Below are positions 9,674 through 18,292 of a stretch of 57,199 nt of DNA, in pieces; the first letter of the stretch is position 1; each line of letters starts with the position of its first letter. This DNA is from an uncultured Micrococcales bacterium. GTDB lineage: Bacteria > Actinomycetota > Actinomycetes > Actinomycetales > Microbacteriaceae. The stretch lies in the NCBI GenBank assembly GCA_903834635.1, contig CAILJO010000027.1, positions 1 to 57,199 on the forward strand, written 5' to 3'. The notes beneath the pieces were generated by a model that worked only from the letters and a program-made list of their open reading frames with translations, did no database searches and was not told the origin of the DNA. Both the position numbers and the translations under genes were made by a program.

Positions 9674-10477
9674 ATGAAACTCAATGGAAAAGTAATTGTT
9701 ATCACCGGCGCCGGAAACGGCATGGGTCGCGAAATGACCATCGCAGCGATTGCGCGTGGAGCAAAGGTCTACGGGGTCGATATCAGTCAAGAAAACTTGG
9801 ATGGCACGGCCAAGCTGGTTGGCAAGAAGGACCACTTCAAGTCTGAGGTTCTAGACATCACCGACAGAACCAAAGCCGCAACTCTGCCCGACAGAGTCAT
9901 CAAAGCGTTTGGGGTTGTCGACGGGTTGGTGAACAACGCCGGAATCATTCAGCCGTTCGTGTTTGTGAATGATCTTGACTTTGCCCACATCGATCGAGTC
10001 ATGAACGTTAACTTCAATGGACCCTTGAACCTCATCAAGGCGTTCTTACCCGTTCTTCTCAAACGCCCAGAAGCTCAAATTGCCAACGTTTCTTCTATGG
10101 GTGGTTATGGGCCGGTGCCTGGTCAGACGGTCTATGGTGCATCTAAGGCAGCCATTAAACTGCTCACCGAGGGGCTTCGCAGCGAACTGACAGGCAGCAG
10201 CGTGACCGTGACTGGTATCTATCCAGGAGCGATAGGAACGAATATTGCAGCCAACTCTGGCATCAAGATGGAACTCCCAGCAGGCACAGATGCTCCGGCG
10301 ATGAAGATGACTGCGGCGGCAGATGCCGGTCGAATCATGCTTGACGGAATCGAAGCTGGCAAGGCTCGCGTGTTTGTCGGATCAGATGCGTCAATGATGG
10401 ACAAACTCGTTCGCTACATGCCAGAACGCGCTCCACGCATTATTTACGACCAGATGAAATCGATTTTGCCGAAGTAA
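9674..10477 (+). CDS. Short-chain dehydrogenase/reductase (SDR family)
   Basis: A 267-aa classical SDR. The Rossmann nucleotide motif TGAGNGMGRE is at residues 12-21, followed by NNAGI, the catalytic Ser in NVSSMGGYG, and Tyr/Lys in VYGASKAAIK. Asp after the second strand (VYGVDIS) suggests NAD(H) preference. The ATG at 9674 follows a strong ribosome binding site (GGAGGT, 7 nt); the track start 48 nt upstream falls inside the inverted repeat and lacks one. The gene is monocistronic, ended by a terminator. Substrate unknown; homologues oxidise or reduce alcohols, sterols or acyl chains. Confidence 0.92.
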   Translation: MKLNGKVIVITGAGNGMGREMTIAAIARGAKVYGVDISQENLDGTAKLVGKKDHFKSEVLDITDRTKAATLPDRVIKAFGVVDGLVNNAGIIQPFVFVNDLDFAHIDRVMNVNFNGPLNLIKAFLPVLLKRPEAQIANVSSMGGYGPVPGQTVYGASKAAIKLLTEGLRSELTGSSVTVTGIYPGAIGTNIAANSGIKMELPAGTDAPAMKMTAAADAGRIMLDGIEAGKARVFVGSDASMMDKLVRYMPERAPRIIYDQMKSILPK

Positions 10478-10490
10478 GTATCAAAAGGTG

Positions 10491-10520
10491 AGACGGGTCG
10501 ACTTCGGTCGGCCCGTTTTT
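10491..10520 (+). terminator. Intrinsic terminator after the SDR gene
   Basis: Stem ACGGG-CGAC / GTCG-CCCGT with one internal mismatch and a stable TTCG loop, followed by TTTTT. It also faces the 3' end of tRNA-Arg on the opposite strand. Confidence 0.85.
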
Positions 10521-10521
10521 G

Positions 10522-10594
10522 CGCCCCCGGCAGGAATCGAACCTGCGACCAAGAGATTAGAAGGCTCTTGCTCTATCCACTGAGCTACGAAGGC
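10522..10594 (-). tRNA. tRNA-Arg (anticodon TCT)
   Basis: A 73-nt cloverleaf on the minus strand: acceptor GCCTTCG/CGGGGGC (including G-T pairs), D-stem GCTC/GAGC, anticodon loop CTTCTAA giving UCU (codons AGA/AGG), and T-arm GCAGG-TTCGATT-CCTGC. The last anticodon-stem pair is a C-T mismatch. CCA is not encoded. Confidence 0.93.
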
Positions 10595-10616
10595 ATGCCG
10601 GCGAACCGACACCACC

Positions 10617-10647
10617 AGTTTAGCCTGCGGCCATTATTAGAGACCAA
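10617..10647 (-). promoter_or_regulatory. Candidate promoter for tRNA-Arg
   Basis: On the minus strand, TAAACT (10622-10617) is a good -10 located 22 nt before the mature tRNA end, and TTGGTC (10647-10642) could be a -35 at a 19-bp spacing. Nothing else is seen between the tRNA and the surface-protein gene. Confidence 0.4.
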
Positions 10648-10738
10648 GAATGAGCCTCCCGGCAAGAAATCACTGCGGTGCTAGCCTTGTGTGGGCCGAG
10701 AACTCGGCAAATCGAAGTGAACAAGAAGGGTCACCCTC

Positions 10739-11593
10739 GTGGGCCAGAAAAACGTACTCAAAACACTAACCACTGCAGCTGCTTGCGTTGCGCTAATCAT
10801 TGCTCCCACTCTGTCGGCACAAGCTGCAACTACTTCTTATTGGGGCGCTTGGTCAGACCCTTCAAGTGGCAGCGGAACTCTAACCTTCTCTGACCCTGCA
10901 AGCATTAACGCCACATACTCAACAAAGGACACGGATTCTGTCGAAAGCGACGCCGGTTCTGATGGCAAGTGGCTTCCGGAGTCGAGCCCCGTAGGCGCTG
11001 ATTGGGGCGCCACAGGCCCGGTCGACGCAAAGACTCGCCTCAGGCTTGATGCGGTTCACGAGACACCTGGTGAACTAAACGTAGTTTTTGACGAGCCTGT
11101 CTCTGCTGGCTCGTTGGCCATAGCAGTCTCTGACGTCGATGGCGACGCAGTGACAATTTCGGCGAAGGATGACTCAGGAAATGACCTGTCATTCACAGAG
11201 ATTAATGGAACAGTGCAGACTCAGGTCTTCAACTTCTGCACTTTCTCGCCAGCCCCTTCAGACTGCTCTGGAGACACCGATGTTCCTGTATTGACCAACA
11301 CCGCAACTTCAGTAACCGCTGATGGATCGGCATCCAACACCGAAGGTGCAACCGTTTGGTTTGTGCCAAGCGCGGCCGTCAAGAGCATCAAATTTGTCTC
11401 AGACATCCATGGAGCACCGGGCGAAGTGGGACACCACGATTTCTACATCGCAGAAAAGCCTGCCCTGTACCCTGTGGCCTATAACACCGGCGGATTGGCG
11501 CAAACAGGTGGAGAACAGACCAACGTCTCGTTCATGGTTGTGTTGGCTCTAATGCTTGTTGGTGGCGGTGCAGTGGCGATTCGTCGCCTCTAA
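10739..11593 (+). CDS. Secreted surface protein with LAQTG sorting signal
   Basis: A 284-aa exported protein of unknown function. Residues 1-30 form a Sec signal peptide (KNVLKTL, hydrophobic core, AQA cleavage site). The middle is acidic, rich in Ser/Thr/Asp/Gly and predicted mostly beta, with two cysteines (FNFCTFSP, SDCSG). The C-terminus has the cell-wall sorting layout: LAQTG, a hydrophobic segment (FMVVLALMLVGGG) and a terminal RR. LAxTG is the motif reported for actinobacterial class E sortases, so covalent anchoring to peptidoglycan or another envelope acceptor is likely. The start is GTG at 10739 with AGAAGG upstream. No sortase gene is in the window. Confidence 0.8.
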   Translation: MGQKNVLKTLTTAAACVALIIAPTLSAQAATTSYWGAWSDPSSGSGTLTFSDPASINATYSTKDTDSVESDAGSDGKWLPESSPVGADWGATGPVDAKTRLRLDAVHETPGELNVVFDEPVSAGSLAIAVSDVDGDAVTISAKDDSGNDLSFTEINGTVQTQVFNFCTFSPAPSDCSGDTDVPVLTNTATSVTADGSASNTEGATVWFVPSAAVKSIKFVSDIHGAPGEVGHHDFYIAEKPALYPVAYNTGGLAQTGGEQTNVSFMVVLALMLVGGGAVAIRRL

Positions 11594-11608
11594 GAGGTCA
11601 ACATTGCA

Positions 11609-11636
11609 AAAGGTGCCGGGTATGTCCTGGCACCTT
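11609..11636 (+). terminator. Probable terminator after the surface-protein gene
   Basis: An 8-bp stem AAGGTGCC / GGCACCTT encloses a 12-nt loop. The following T content is modest (TTCTGCATTT), so termination efficiency is uncertain. Confidence 0.6.
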
Positions 11637-11740
11637 CTGCATTTAACTGGATGCTGTTTTTGCATTTCCACCCTAAAAATCTTGGAATACTCCAAAGGGC
11701 AAACAGGGTTAGCCTTAGGAGACCAACAATTTAGGGATTT

Positions 11741-14700
11741 ATGCACCGTTTAGCACGTCTTAGCCTGGCCAACCGTTCAGTAGTTGCCCTGGCCACCTTG
11801 GTAATCGCACTCTTCGGAGTGATTTCACTTGGTTCACTCAAGCAAGAGCTGATTCCATCGTTCGAAACCCCGCAGGCGGCCATTGTAACCACCTACATTG
11901 GCGCATCACCTGAGGTGATTGACAAGCAAGTAAGCCAACCTATTGAAAACGCCGTGCGAAAACTTGACGGCTTGGTTTCATCGACTTCGACATCGCAAAG
12001 CAACATTTCGATTGTGCGAGTCGAATTTGACTACGGCACGACGACCGCAAAGGTCAAAGAAGATCTGAACTCGGCATTAGCCACGCTAACTGGAAGCCTG
12101 CCAAGCTCTGCGACGCCAAAGATTGTCTCGGGCTCATTCGACAGCGTCCCTATCATTGCGCTGGGTGTTTCTTCAAGCAATAATGAGGCTCTAGGCAAGA
12201 TTCTTGCCGACACAGCCACCCCAATCTTGTCTGGCATTTCAGGCGTTAGAGACATCACTGTTTCGGGTGTAACCGAGAAACGTGTGAACCTGACGCTCAA
12301 GTCATCTGTGATGGCCGCAAACGGACTTAGCCAGCAGAACATCGTGTCAGCCCTTCAGGCGAACGGCTTTGTAATTCCCGCCGGAAACCTGACCGATAGC
12401 AAGGGTTCAATCTCGGTTGAGGTTGGAACACCAGTCGAGAGCATCGCTGACTTCAAGAGTTTGCCGCTCATTTCCAGCTCGTCGTCGACATCTTTCGGAA
12501 GCTCGTTCGGCAGTTCATTCGGCAGCAAGACCGGTGCACCATCGGGCTCGGGAATGCCATCTGGAACGGGTGCGCCATCCGGTTCTGGAACCCCGTCTAT
12601 CCCATCAGTGCCGAGCGCACCAAAGCCGGTATTGACTGTCGGTGACATTGCCGAGGTTACCTACGGAAACGCTCCTGTAACTTCCATATCACGAGTCAAC
12701 GGTGTTCCAGTTTTGACTTTGTCGATAACCAAAACCCAGGATGGCAACACCGTTGCTGTCAGCCACGGCGTTCAAGACAAGATTGCCGAACTAAAGAAGG
12801 CACTCGGCAACAACGTTCAGGTCACGACCATCTTCGACCAAGCGCCATACGTCGAAAAATCACTCAACGATCTGACCAGCGAAGGATTGCTAGGACTTTC
12901 ATTTGCAATCCTCGTAATTCTGTTGTTCCTGCTTTCGTTCCGTTCGACCGCCGTAACCGCGATTTCGATTCCTACATCGGTTCTGATCACTTTCATCGGT
13001 CTTTACTCGCTGAACTACTCGTTGAACCTCTTTACACTCTCAGCCTTGACCATTGCCATTGGTCGAGTGGTGGATGACTCAATCGTTGTCATTGAGAACA
13101 TCAACCGTCACCTGTCATATGGTGAGCCAAAGAAGAAGGCAATCCTTAACTCGGTCAAAGAAGTGGCCGGCGCTATCACCGCTGCAACAATCACTACCGT
13201 TGCCGTATTCTTGCCAATCGCCCTCGTCGGTGGTCTGGTTGGAGAACTTTTCCGCCCATTCTCATTCACGTTCTCGATCGCACTGGTGGCGTCACTGTTC
13301 GTTTCACTCACCATCGTCCCGGTCTTGGCTTACTGGTTCATGAAGGCTCCGAAGAATGTGGTTGTCGTAGAAAACGAGTCCAAGGCCTCAACGGCTATCG
13401 CCGCCGCGCGCCACAACGAAGAAGAGCGCGAGCGCAAATCTTGGTTGCAGCGCGGTTATCTGCCGGTTCTAAGAACCACGCAAAAGCACCCAGTTGTAAC
13501 CGTGGTTGCAGCGTTCTTCGTTTTGATTTTTACATTCGGACTAGTTGGTTCGTTGAAAACTGACTTCTTGGGCGGATCTGGCTCGAGCGGTTTCGTGATT
13601 AACCAGACCATCCAGCCGGGTGCAACCTTGAAACAGCAGTCAAAGGCTGCCGCCGAGGTTGAAGCCCAACTCTTGAAGTTCAAGGGTGTCGATGTTGTGC
13701 AGACCTCAATTGGCTCAAGTGGCGATGGCCGCGTGGCCTTTGGTGCATCAGCTGGTGGAATCACGATTCAGGTCATCGTCAAAGATGGCTTCGACGTGCC
13801 AGCAGTTGAAAAACAGTTCACCGATGCAACCGCTGCACGCACCGATCTAGGAACTCTAAAGATTGGATCGGGAGGAGGAGGCTTCTCGGGTTCGAGCACC
13901 ATTGACATCAAGCTAACCGCAAAGGATTCAGCAACGCTTGAAACCGGAATTGCAGCTGTTCAGGAGGGAATGAAGGGCATTGCCGGAGTAAGTGAGATCA
14001 CCAACTCACTAGCCGACAAACAACGCACTCTCAAGGTCACCGTTAACCGCAAGGCTGCAGCTCGACTCGGACTAACCGAAACTACGGTTGGTGCTCTTGT
14101 GGCAGCTCAGATGCAGCCGTCGAGCATTGGCAACCTCAACGTGAATGGTGCGTCGACGCCAATCTTTGTGGTTCACACAAGCACCCCATCAACCATTGCG
14201 CAGGTCAAGAACATTGCCATTCCGACAGCTACCGGAACCGTTCGACTGAGCTCGCTAGCAGACGTTTCGTTGACCAAGGTTCCGGTATCCATCACGACTG
14301 AAAAGGGTGACCGCACTGCAACCGTTTCGCTAACCCCAAACGGCAAGAACCTCGGTGCCATCTCGATCGATGTGACTAAGCGCCTAGACAAGGTCAAGCT
14401 TCCGACTGGTGTAACCGCCAGCCTCGGCGGTGTGACCAAGTCGCAGGCTGACTCATTTGCTCAACTTGGCCAAGCGCTTCTGGCTGCTATCGCAATCGTG
14501 TTTATCGTTATGGTCGCAACCTTCTCGAGCATCCGTCAGCCTTTGATTCTGCTGATCTCGATTCCGTTCGCTGCCACCGGCGCGCTCGGACTGCTCTTGA
14601 TCACCGACACTCCCCTTGGAGTTTCGGCACTGATCGGCATGTTGCTGCTGGTCGGAATCGTGGTCACTAACGCTATCGTTCTGATTGACCTGATTAACCA

Positions 14701-15031
14701 GTACCGTCGCGAGGGCAGGCCACTCGGCGAAGCCATCATGGATGGTGCCCGTCAGCGCCTTCGCCCGATCTTGATGACGGCGCTGGCAACGATCTTCGCG
14801 CTGACCCCAATGGCGCTCGGTGTGACCGGTGGTGGCGGATTCATCTCGCAACCACTCGCAATCGTGGTCATCGGTGGGCTCTTCTCATCAACAGTTTTGA
14901 CCCTGGTGATCGTGCCAGTGCTCTACTCGTTGGTCGAGGGTGGCAAAGACCGCAAGGCAGCTCGTGCAGTCAAGAAGGCGGCGCCAAAGGCGAAGCCGGT
15001 CAAAGCCAAGAGCAAGCCAAAAACGGCCTAG
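11741..15031 (+). CDS. RND-family (HAE1/AcrB-like) multidrug exporter
   Basis: A 1096-aa membrane transporter using the proton gradient. The fold is the usual duplicated RND layout: TM1, a large extracytoplasmic loop, TM2-6 with VVDDSIVVIENINRHL, a second TM7 and loop, and TM8-12 (GVSALIGMLLLVGIVVTNAIVLIDLINQ). Residues 245-296 are an unusual Ser/Gly/Pro-rich low-complexity insert within the first loop. The C-terminal 30 residues are Lys/Ala/Pro-rich and should be cytoplasmic. No membrane-fusion or outer-membrane partner is encoded nearby, as for the single-component RND proteins of other monoderms such as Bacillus SwrC/YerP. The ATG has AGGG only 4 nt upstream. The gene stands alone and ends at a strong terminator. 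Confidence 0.93.
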   Translation: MHRLARLSLANRSVVALATLVIALFGVISLGSLKQELIPSFETPQAAIVTTYIGASPEVIDKQVSQPIENAVRKLDGLVSSTSTSQSNISIVRVEFDYGTTTAKVKEDLNSALATLTGSLPSSATPKIVSGSFDSVPIIALGVSSSNNEALGKILADTATPILSGISGVRDITVSGVTEKRVNLTLKSSVMAANGLSQQNIVSALQANGFVIPAGNLTDSKGSISVEVGTPVESIADFKSLPLISSSSSTSFGSSFGSSFGSKTGAPSGSGMPSGTGAPSGSGTPSIPSVPSAPKPVLTVGDIAEVTYGNAPVTSISRVNGVPVLTLSITKTQDGNTVAVSHGVQDKIAELKKALGNNVQVTTIFDQAPYVEKSLNDLTSEGLLGLSFAILVILLFLLSFRSTAVTAISIPTSVLITFIGLYSLNYSLNLFTLSALTIAIGRVVDDSIVVIENINRHLSYGEPKKKAILNSVKEVAGAITAATITTVAVFLPIALVGGLVGELFRPFSFTFSIALVASLFVSLTIVPVLAYWFMKAPKNVVVVENESKASTAIAAARHNEEERERKSWLQRGYLPVLRTTQKHPVVTVVAAFFVLIFTFGLVGSLKTDFLGGSGSSGFVINQTIQPGATLKQQSKAAAEVEAQLLKFKGVDVVQTSIGSSGDGRVAFGASAGGITIQVIVKDGFDVPAVEKQFTDATAARTDLGTLKIGSGGGGFSGSSTIDIKLTAKDSATLETGIAAVQEGMKGIAGVSEITNSLADKQRTLKVTVNRKAAARLGLTETTVGALVAAQMQPSSIGNLNVNGASTPIFVVHTSTPSTIAQVKNIAIPTATGTVRLSSLADVSLTKVPVSITTEKGDRTATVSLTPNGKNLGAISIDVTKRLDKVKLPTGVTASLGGVTKSQADSFAQLGQALLAAIAIVFIVMVATFSSIRQPLILLISIPFAATGALGLLLITDTPLGVSALIGMLLLVGIVVTNAIVLIDLINQYRREGRPLGEAIMDGARQRLRPILMTALATIFALTPMALGVTGGGGFISQPLAIVVIGGLFSSTVLTLVIVPVLYSLVEGGKDRKAARAVKKAAPKAKPVKAKSKPKTA
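12473..12629 (+). repeat. Low-complexity Ser/Gly/Pro repeat coding region inside the RND gene
   Basis: The DNA encodes short imperfect repeats (FGSSFGSSFGS, then three GAPSGSG/GMPSGTG-like units). Similar codon blocks recur, such as GGTGCACCATCGGGCTCGGG and GGTGCGCCATCCGGTTCTGG, consistent with expansion by slippage or unequal crossing-over. Confidence 0.75.
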
Positions 15032-15048
15032 TCGTCAGGGCTAGAATT

Positions 15049-15089
15049 GGGAGGTCTCGGATAGTTGTCCGAGGCCTCCCCTAGTTTTT
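15049..15089 (+). terminator. Intrinsic terminator after the RND gene
   Basis: A 12-bp stem GGGAGGTCTCGG / CCGAGGCCTCCC (one G-T pair) with loop ATAGTTGT, followed by CTAGTTTTT. The T-run overlaps the candidate -10 of the next gene. Confidence 0.9.
15082..15087 (+). promoter_or_regulatory. Candidate -10 element for leaderless orn
   Basis: TAGTTT lies in the T-tract of the preceding terminator and ends 7 nt before the GTG start at 15095, which has no Shine-Dalgarno sequence. This is the spacing expected for a leaderless transcript. Confidence 0.4.
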
Positions 15090-15094
15090 GGTGT

Positions 15095-15706
15095 GTGATT
15101 GATATTTCTGACCATCTAGTTTGGATCGACTGTGAGATGACTGGGCTAAACCCAGACCTCGACTGCCTAGTCGAGATTGCCGTCGTAATTACCGACTCTG
15201 AATTGAACGTAGTCGACGAAGGCATTGACCTGGTGATCAAGCCTCGCGCCGACTCACTCGAGCAGATGAATGATTTCGTGCGCAACATGCACACCACCTC
15301 GGGCCTGATTAATGAGTTCGAGAACGGGCTCGAACTCGAAGAAGCCGAACGCTTGGTGCTCGAATACATTCAGCGCTTCATTCCAAACGCCAAAGATGCC
15401 CCGCTGGCCGGCAACACCATCGGAACCGACCGAATGTTCATTTCTAAATACATGCCCCAGGTCGATGCCCACCTTCACTATCGCAGCATCGATGTTTCTT
15501 CGATCAAAGAGCTCAGCCGTCGCTGGTATCCACGCGTGTATTTTCAGCTGCCTAAGAAGACTGGTGACCACCGCGCTTTGGCAGACATTCTTGAGTCGAT
15601 CAAAGAACTTCGCTACTACCGCGAGACGGTCTTTGTCGGTCTTCCAGGCCCGAGTTCAGCCGAGGCTCAGCTGGCGGCCGAAAAAGTCTCGGAACAGGGC
15701 CACTAA
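15095..15706 (+). CDS. orn: Oligoribonuclease (DEDDh 3'-5' exonuclease)
   Basis: About 203 aa. The enzyme degrades di- to pentanucleotides, finishing mRNA decay and removing pGpG. The DEDDh residues are seen in [10 protein letters not shown] (Asp, Glu), [12 protein letters not shown] (Asp) and [13 protein letters not shown] (His and Asp). The ORF track starts at a TTG (15065) that lies inside the loop of a terminator hairpin, so I chose the in-frame GTG at 15095, giving [15 protein letters not shown], the expected family start. It is followed by a weak inverted repeat (ACCTGA / TCAGGT) and then tRNA-His. Confidence 0.95.
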   Translation: MIDISDHLVWIDCEMTGLNPDLDCLVEIAVVITDSELNVVDEGIDLVIKPRADSLEQMNDFVRNMHTTSGLINEFENGLELEEAERLVLEYIQRFIPNAKDAPLAGNTIGTDRMFISKYMPQVDAHLHYRSIDVSSIKELSRRWYPRVYFQLPKKTGDHRALADILESIKELRYYRETVFVGLPGPSSAEAQLAAEKVSEQGH

Positions 15707-15741
15707 TCACCTGATAGACTTGTCAGGTTGTTTCAACACTT

Positions 15742-15818
15742 GGTGGGTATAGCTCAGCTGGTAGAGCACCTGGTTGTGGTCCAGGGGGCCGCGGGTTCAA
15801 GTCCCGTTACTCACCCCA
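15742..15818 (+). tRNA. tRNA-His (anticodon GTG)
   Basis: Acceptor GTGGGTA/TACTCAC with the extra G-1 opposite C73 that identifies tRNA-His, D-stem GCTC/GAGC, anticodon arm CCTGG-TTGTGGT-CCAGG, and T-arm GCGGG-TTCAAGT-CCCGT. The 3' CCA is encoded (15816-15818), unlike in tRNA-Arg of this window. Confidence 0.96.
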
Positions 15819-15820
15819 AG

Positions 15821-15850
15821 AAAAACCTCCCCGATTGGGGAGGTTTTTTT
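15821..15850 (+). terminator. Intrinsic terminator after tRNA-His
   Basis: Stem AAACCTCCCC / GGGGAGGTTT with a GATT loop and a run of T after it. Three bases separate it from the tRNA CCA end. Confidence 0.93.
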
Positions 15851-15872
15851 CAAATTAAAGACTTTCTAGAGG

Positions 15873-15878
15873 TATTAT
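15873..15878 (+). promoter_or_regulatory. Candidate -10 element upstream of the orphan secreted protein
   Basis: TATTAT is close to the consensus TATAAT and lies 10 nt before the ATG at 15889 in an AT-rich stretch, giving a very short leader. The -35 region is not clear. Confidence 0.45.
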
Positions 15879-15888
15879 TTTCTCCAAA

Positions 15889-16746
15889 ATGAGTTGGGGA
15901 AACATGAGATTCAAAAAAAGCGTCACTCTTGTTCTGAAAACTCTTCTGGTGACGATGACGGTTCTTGCAATAGCCACGCCGTCGCTCGCTGCCGATGGCA
16001 CACAAATTGGTTTCGTTGTCGAAGCAAATGATCCTCAAGCAGTACTAATGAGTCCTGTACCCTTGGCTCAAAAATGGAGTGCTAGATCTCTGGGCTTGGC
16101 TTCGACCCGCATCGAGAAACTTTCGAAGAAGATTCAATCTACCCTGACAGCCCTGAAGAACGAGGGCGCCGTGAGAATAGTCTCGTCTAGAAAGAGGATT
16201 ACCAATGAAGAGGGTAAGAAGTGGAAGGGTTACATTTCCAAGCCTGGAGAGTTAGTCTTCAAAGCTTACGACTCGAGAGGCTCCATCATGAGTTCGACGG
16301 TGGTAGTGCCCAAGTCTCGATATGGGATGGCTGCGCAAACTCTAGGGCTAACCGAAACCGAGTGCAACCTTGGCGGGTTCAATCTGTTTGATATTTCAAG
16401 TTGGTTTGGGCATTCATGTGAGGTGGCTAAGCCAAAACCCGCCGAATTCCTGAGGGCATTCGCCTGGCAACAACACCTGCAAGACGATGAAATGCCGATC
16501 ATAAACACGATTAATAGTCATTGGATGGAAATCGAAGCTTGTTTGTCATCAAACCTGTCTTACACGGTTGAAAAAGGTTACTTCGACTGCCCTTCCGACA
16601 CCACATATTTCGGCCCGAGTCGATTTCTAGTCAGAGAGCAGCAGAAATATGCAGGCTACGAGTTTACTTTTAAGCCAGGCACACAACAGGCTACGCTGAC
16701 GTACCTTCCGCCTGATTACCAGTCGTACGCCGACGAACTCAAGTGA
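15889..16746 (+). CDS. Secreted hypothetical protein
   Basis: A 285-aa protein I do not recognise. It begins with a Sec signal peptide (MRFKKS, hydrophobic core, PSLAA cleavage near residue 35). The mature part has a basic stretch (residues 75-115, SRKRITNEEGKKWKG) and four cysteines (ECNLGG, HSCEV, IEACLS, FDCPS) that could form two disulfides. The start could be ATG 15889 or, more like a normal signal peptide, ATG 15904. A/T use is higher than in the flanking genes, and the gene lies directly after tRNA-His, a common integration site, so recent acquisition is possible but unproven. The following 41 bases before gatB show no clear terminator. Confidence 0.8.
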   Translation: MSWGNMRFKKSVTLVLKTLLVTMTVLAIATPSLAADGTQIGFVVEANDPQAVLMSPVPLAQKWSARSLGLASTRIEKLSKKIQSTLTALKNEGAVRIVSSRKRITNEEGKKWKGYISKPGELVFKAYDSRGSIMSSTVVVPKSRYGMAAQTLGLTETECNLGGFNLFDISSWFGHSCEVAKPKPAEFLRAFAWQQHLQDDEMPIINTINSHWMEIEACLSSNLSYTVEKGYFDCPSDTTYFGPSRFLVREQQKYAGYEFTFKPGTQQATLTYLPPDYQSYADELK

Positions 16747-16787
16747 AAGTTACTGACGTAAAAGTCGTCTAGCAAATCACTAACGAA

Positions 16788-18290
16788 TTATTCAGAGGCG
16801 CGCTGAATCAGGAGCTCGCGCACACGAGCGGCGTCAGCCTGGCCCTTCATAGCCTTCATCACGGCACCGATAACGGCTCCGGCGGCCTGCATGCGACCCT
16901 CTCGGATGGCGTCGATGACGTCGGGCTGGGATGCCAGGGCCTCGTCGATGGCAGCCAGGAGTGCGCCGTCATCTGAGACAACTTCGAGACCCTTCGAAGA
17001 AACAATGTCTGCTGGAGCACCCTCGCCCGCGAGAACTGCGACCAAGACGTCACGACCGATACGGTCGTTGATCTTGCCCGATTCGACCAAGTTAGCCAAT
17101 TCAGCAATGTGCGCCGGCGAGACTTCTAGGTCGGCGACATCTTTGCCGTCGGCGTTGGCCAAACGAGCCAGCTCGCCCGTCCACCACTTGCGCGCGGCCT
17201 GAGGCTTTGCGCCAGCGGCGATGGTCTCTTCGATCTGGTCCATGAGTCCTGCGTTTACGACATCGCGAAACTCTAGGTCGGCAAAAGCCCACTCGGCCTG
17301 CAAACGCTTGCGGCGATCGGCCGGGTTTTCAGGCAGTGATGCCCGAATCGACTCGATGAGTTCGTGCGAAGGCTTGACCGGAACAAGGTCTGGCTCCGGA
17401 AAGAAACGGTAGTCGTCGGTGTCAGACTTTGGTCGCCCCGCGCTGGTGAGCCCGCGATCTTCGTGCCAGTGACGAGTCTCTTGCGTGATCTTGCCACCTT
17501 TGGCCAAAATGGCAGCCTGGCGCTGAATCTCATAACGCACTGCGCGTTCGATCGAACGAAGTGAGTTGACGTTCTTGGTTTCGGTGCGAGTGCCGAGTTT
17601 TGCTTCGCCGTGTGGGCGAAGTGAAACGTTGGCGTCGCAGCGCACGTTGCCGCGCTCCATGCGAGCCTCGGAAACACCAAGAGCCCTAACGATTTCACGG
17701 ATGCTTCGCACATAAGCCGCCGCAAGCTCAGGTGCCTCGGCGCCTGCGCCATAGACCGGCTTGGTGACGATCTCAACCAGTGGCACTCCGGCACGGTTGT
17801 AATCAACCAGCGAGTATTCGGCACCCTGAATGCGACCGGTGCTGCCACCGATGTGTGTCAGCTTGCCAGCGTCTTCTTCCATATGGGCACGCTCAATGTT
17901 GACGGTGAACTTGTTTCCACTTGGCACCTCAACGTCAAGAGCACCTTCGAAAGCAATCGGTTCGTCGTATTGCGAAGTCTGAAAGTTCTTAGCAAGGTCG
18001 GGATAGAAGTAGTTCTTGCGAGCGAAGCGACCGGTCGGAGCAATCTGGCAGCCCAGAGCTAAACCGATAGCGATTGAGGACTCAACTGCCCGCTTGTTTA
18101 CTGCCGGAAGCGAACCAGGAAGGCCGATACAAATCGGGCAAACGTTGGTGTTTGGCTCGTCACCAAAATCGTTGCGGCAACCACAGAACATCTTGGTTTT
18201 GGTGTTCAACTCAACGTGAACCTCAAGCCCAATAACAACTTCAAACTTTTCGAGCGCCTGCTCGTAGTTCATGAGTTCGTCTTTAGCCAT
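16788..18290 (-). CDS. gatB: Aspartyl/glutamyl-tRNA amidotransferase subunit B
   Basis: A 500-aa subunit of the GatCAB complex that amidates Glu-tRNA(Gln) and/or Asp-tRNA(Asn). GatB holds the kinase site and tRNA-binding tail domain. Landmarks: [15 protein letters not shown], zinc cysteines in MFCGCRNDF and [14 protein letters not shown], and [18 protein letters not shown]. The C-terminal YqeY-like domain (about residues 360-500) is complete. Two bases separate it from the end of gatA, so it is the last gene of the gatC-gatA-gatB operon. Confidence 0.97.
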   Translation of the reverse strand: MAKDELMNYEQALEKFEVVIGLEVHVELNTKTKMFCGCRNDFGDEPNTNVCPICIGLPGSLPAVNKRAVESSIAIGLALGCQIAPTGRFARKNYFYPDLAKNFQTSQYDEPIAFEGALDVEVPSGNKFTVNIERAHMEEDAGKLTHIGGSTGRIQGAEYSLVDYNRAGVPLVEIVTKPVYGAGAEAPELAAAYVRSIREIVRALGVSEARMERGNVRCDANVSLRPHGEAKLGTRTETKNVNSLRSIERAVRYEIQRQAAILAKGGKITQETRHWHEDRGLTSAGRPKSDTDDYRFFPEPDLVPVKPSHELIESIRASLPENPADRRKRLQAEWAFADLEFRDVVNAGLMDQIEETIAAGAKPQAARKWWTGELARLANADGKDVADLEVSPAHIAELANLVESGKINDRIGRDVLVAVLAGEGAPADIVSSKGLEVVSDDGALLAAIDEALASQPDVIDAIREGRMQAAGAVIGAVMKAMKGQADAARVRELLIQRASE

Positions 18291-18292
18291 GG

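Noticed and set aside
9548-9835. 96-residue extension of the glutathione peroxidase ORF
   Set aside because: It runs across the promoter region and into the antisense of the SDR gene; the family length begins at ATG 9547.
12473-12629. Short repeats as a CRISPR-like array
   Set aside because: They are in frame inside the RND gene, with no regular spacers or cas genes.
15065-15094. N-terminal extension of oligoribonuclease from the TTG start in the ORF track
   Set aside because: It lies within the loop and stem of a strong terminator, and the peptide has no family match.
15709-15728. ACCTGA / TCAGGT inverted repeat after orn as a terminator
   Set aside because: The stem is only 6 bp and the T-run weak; it may also hold a -10-like TAGACT for tRNA-His. 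Not certain enough to list.
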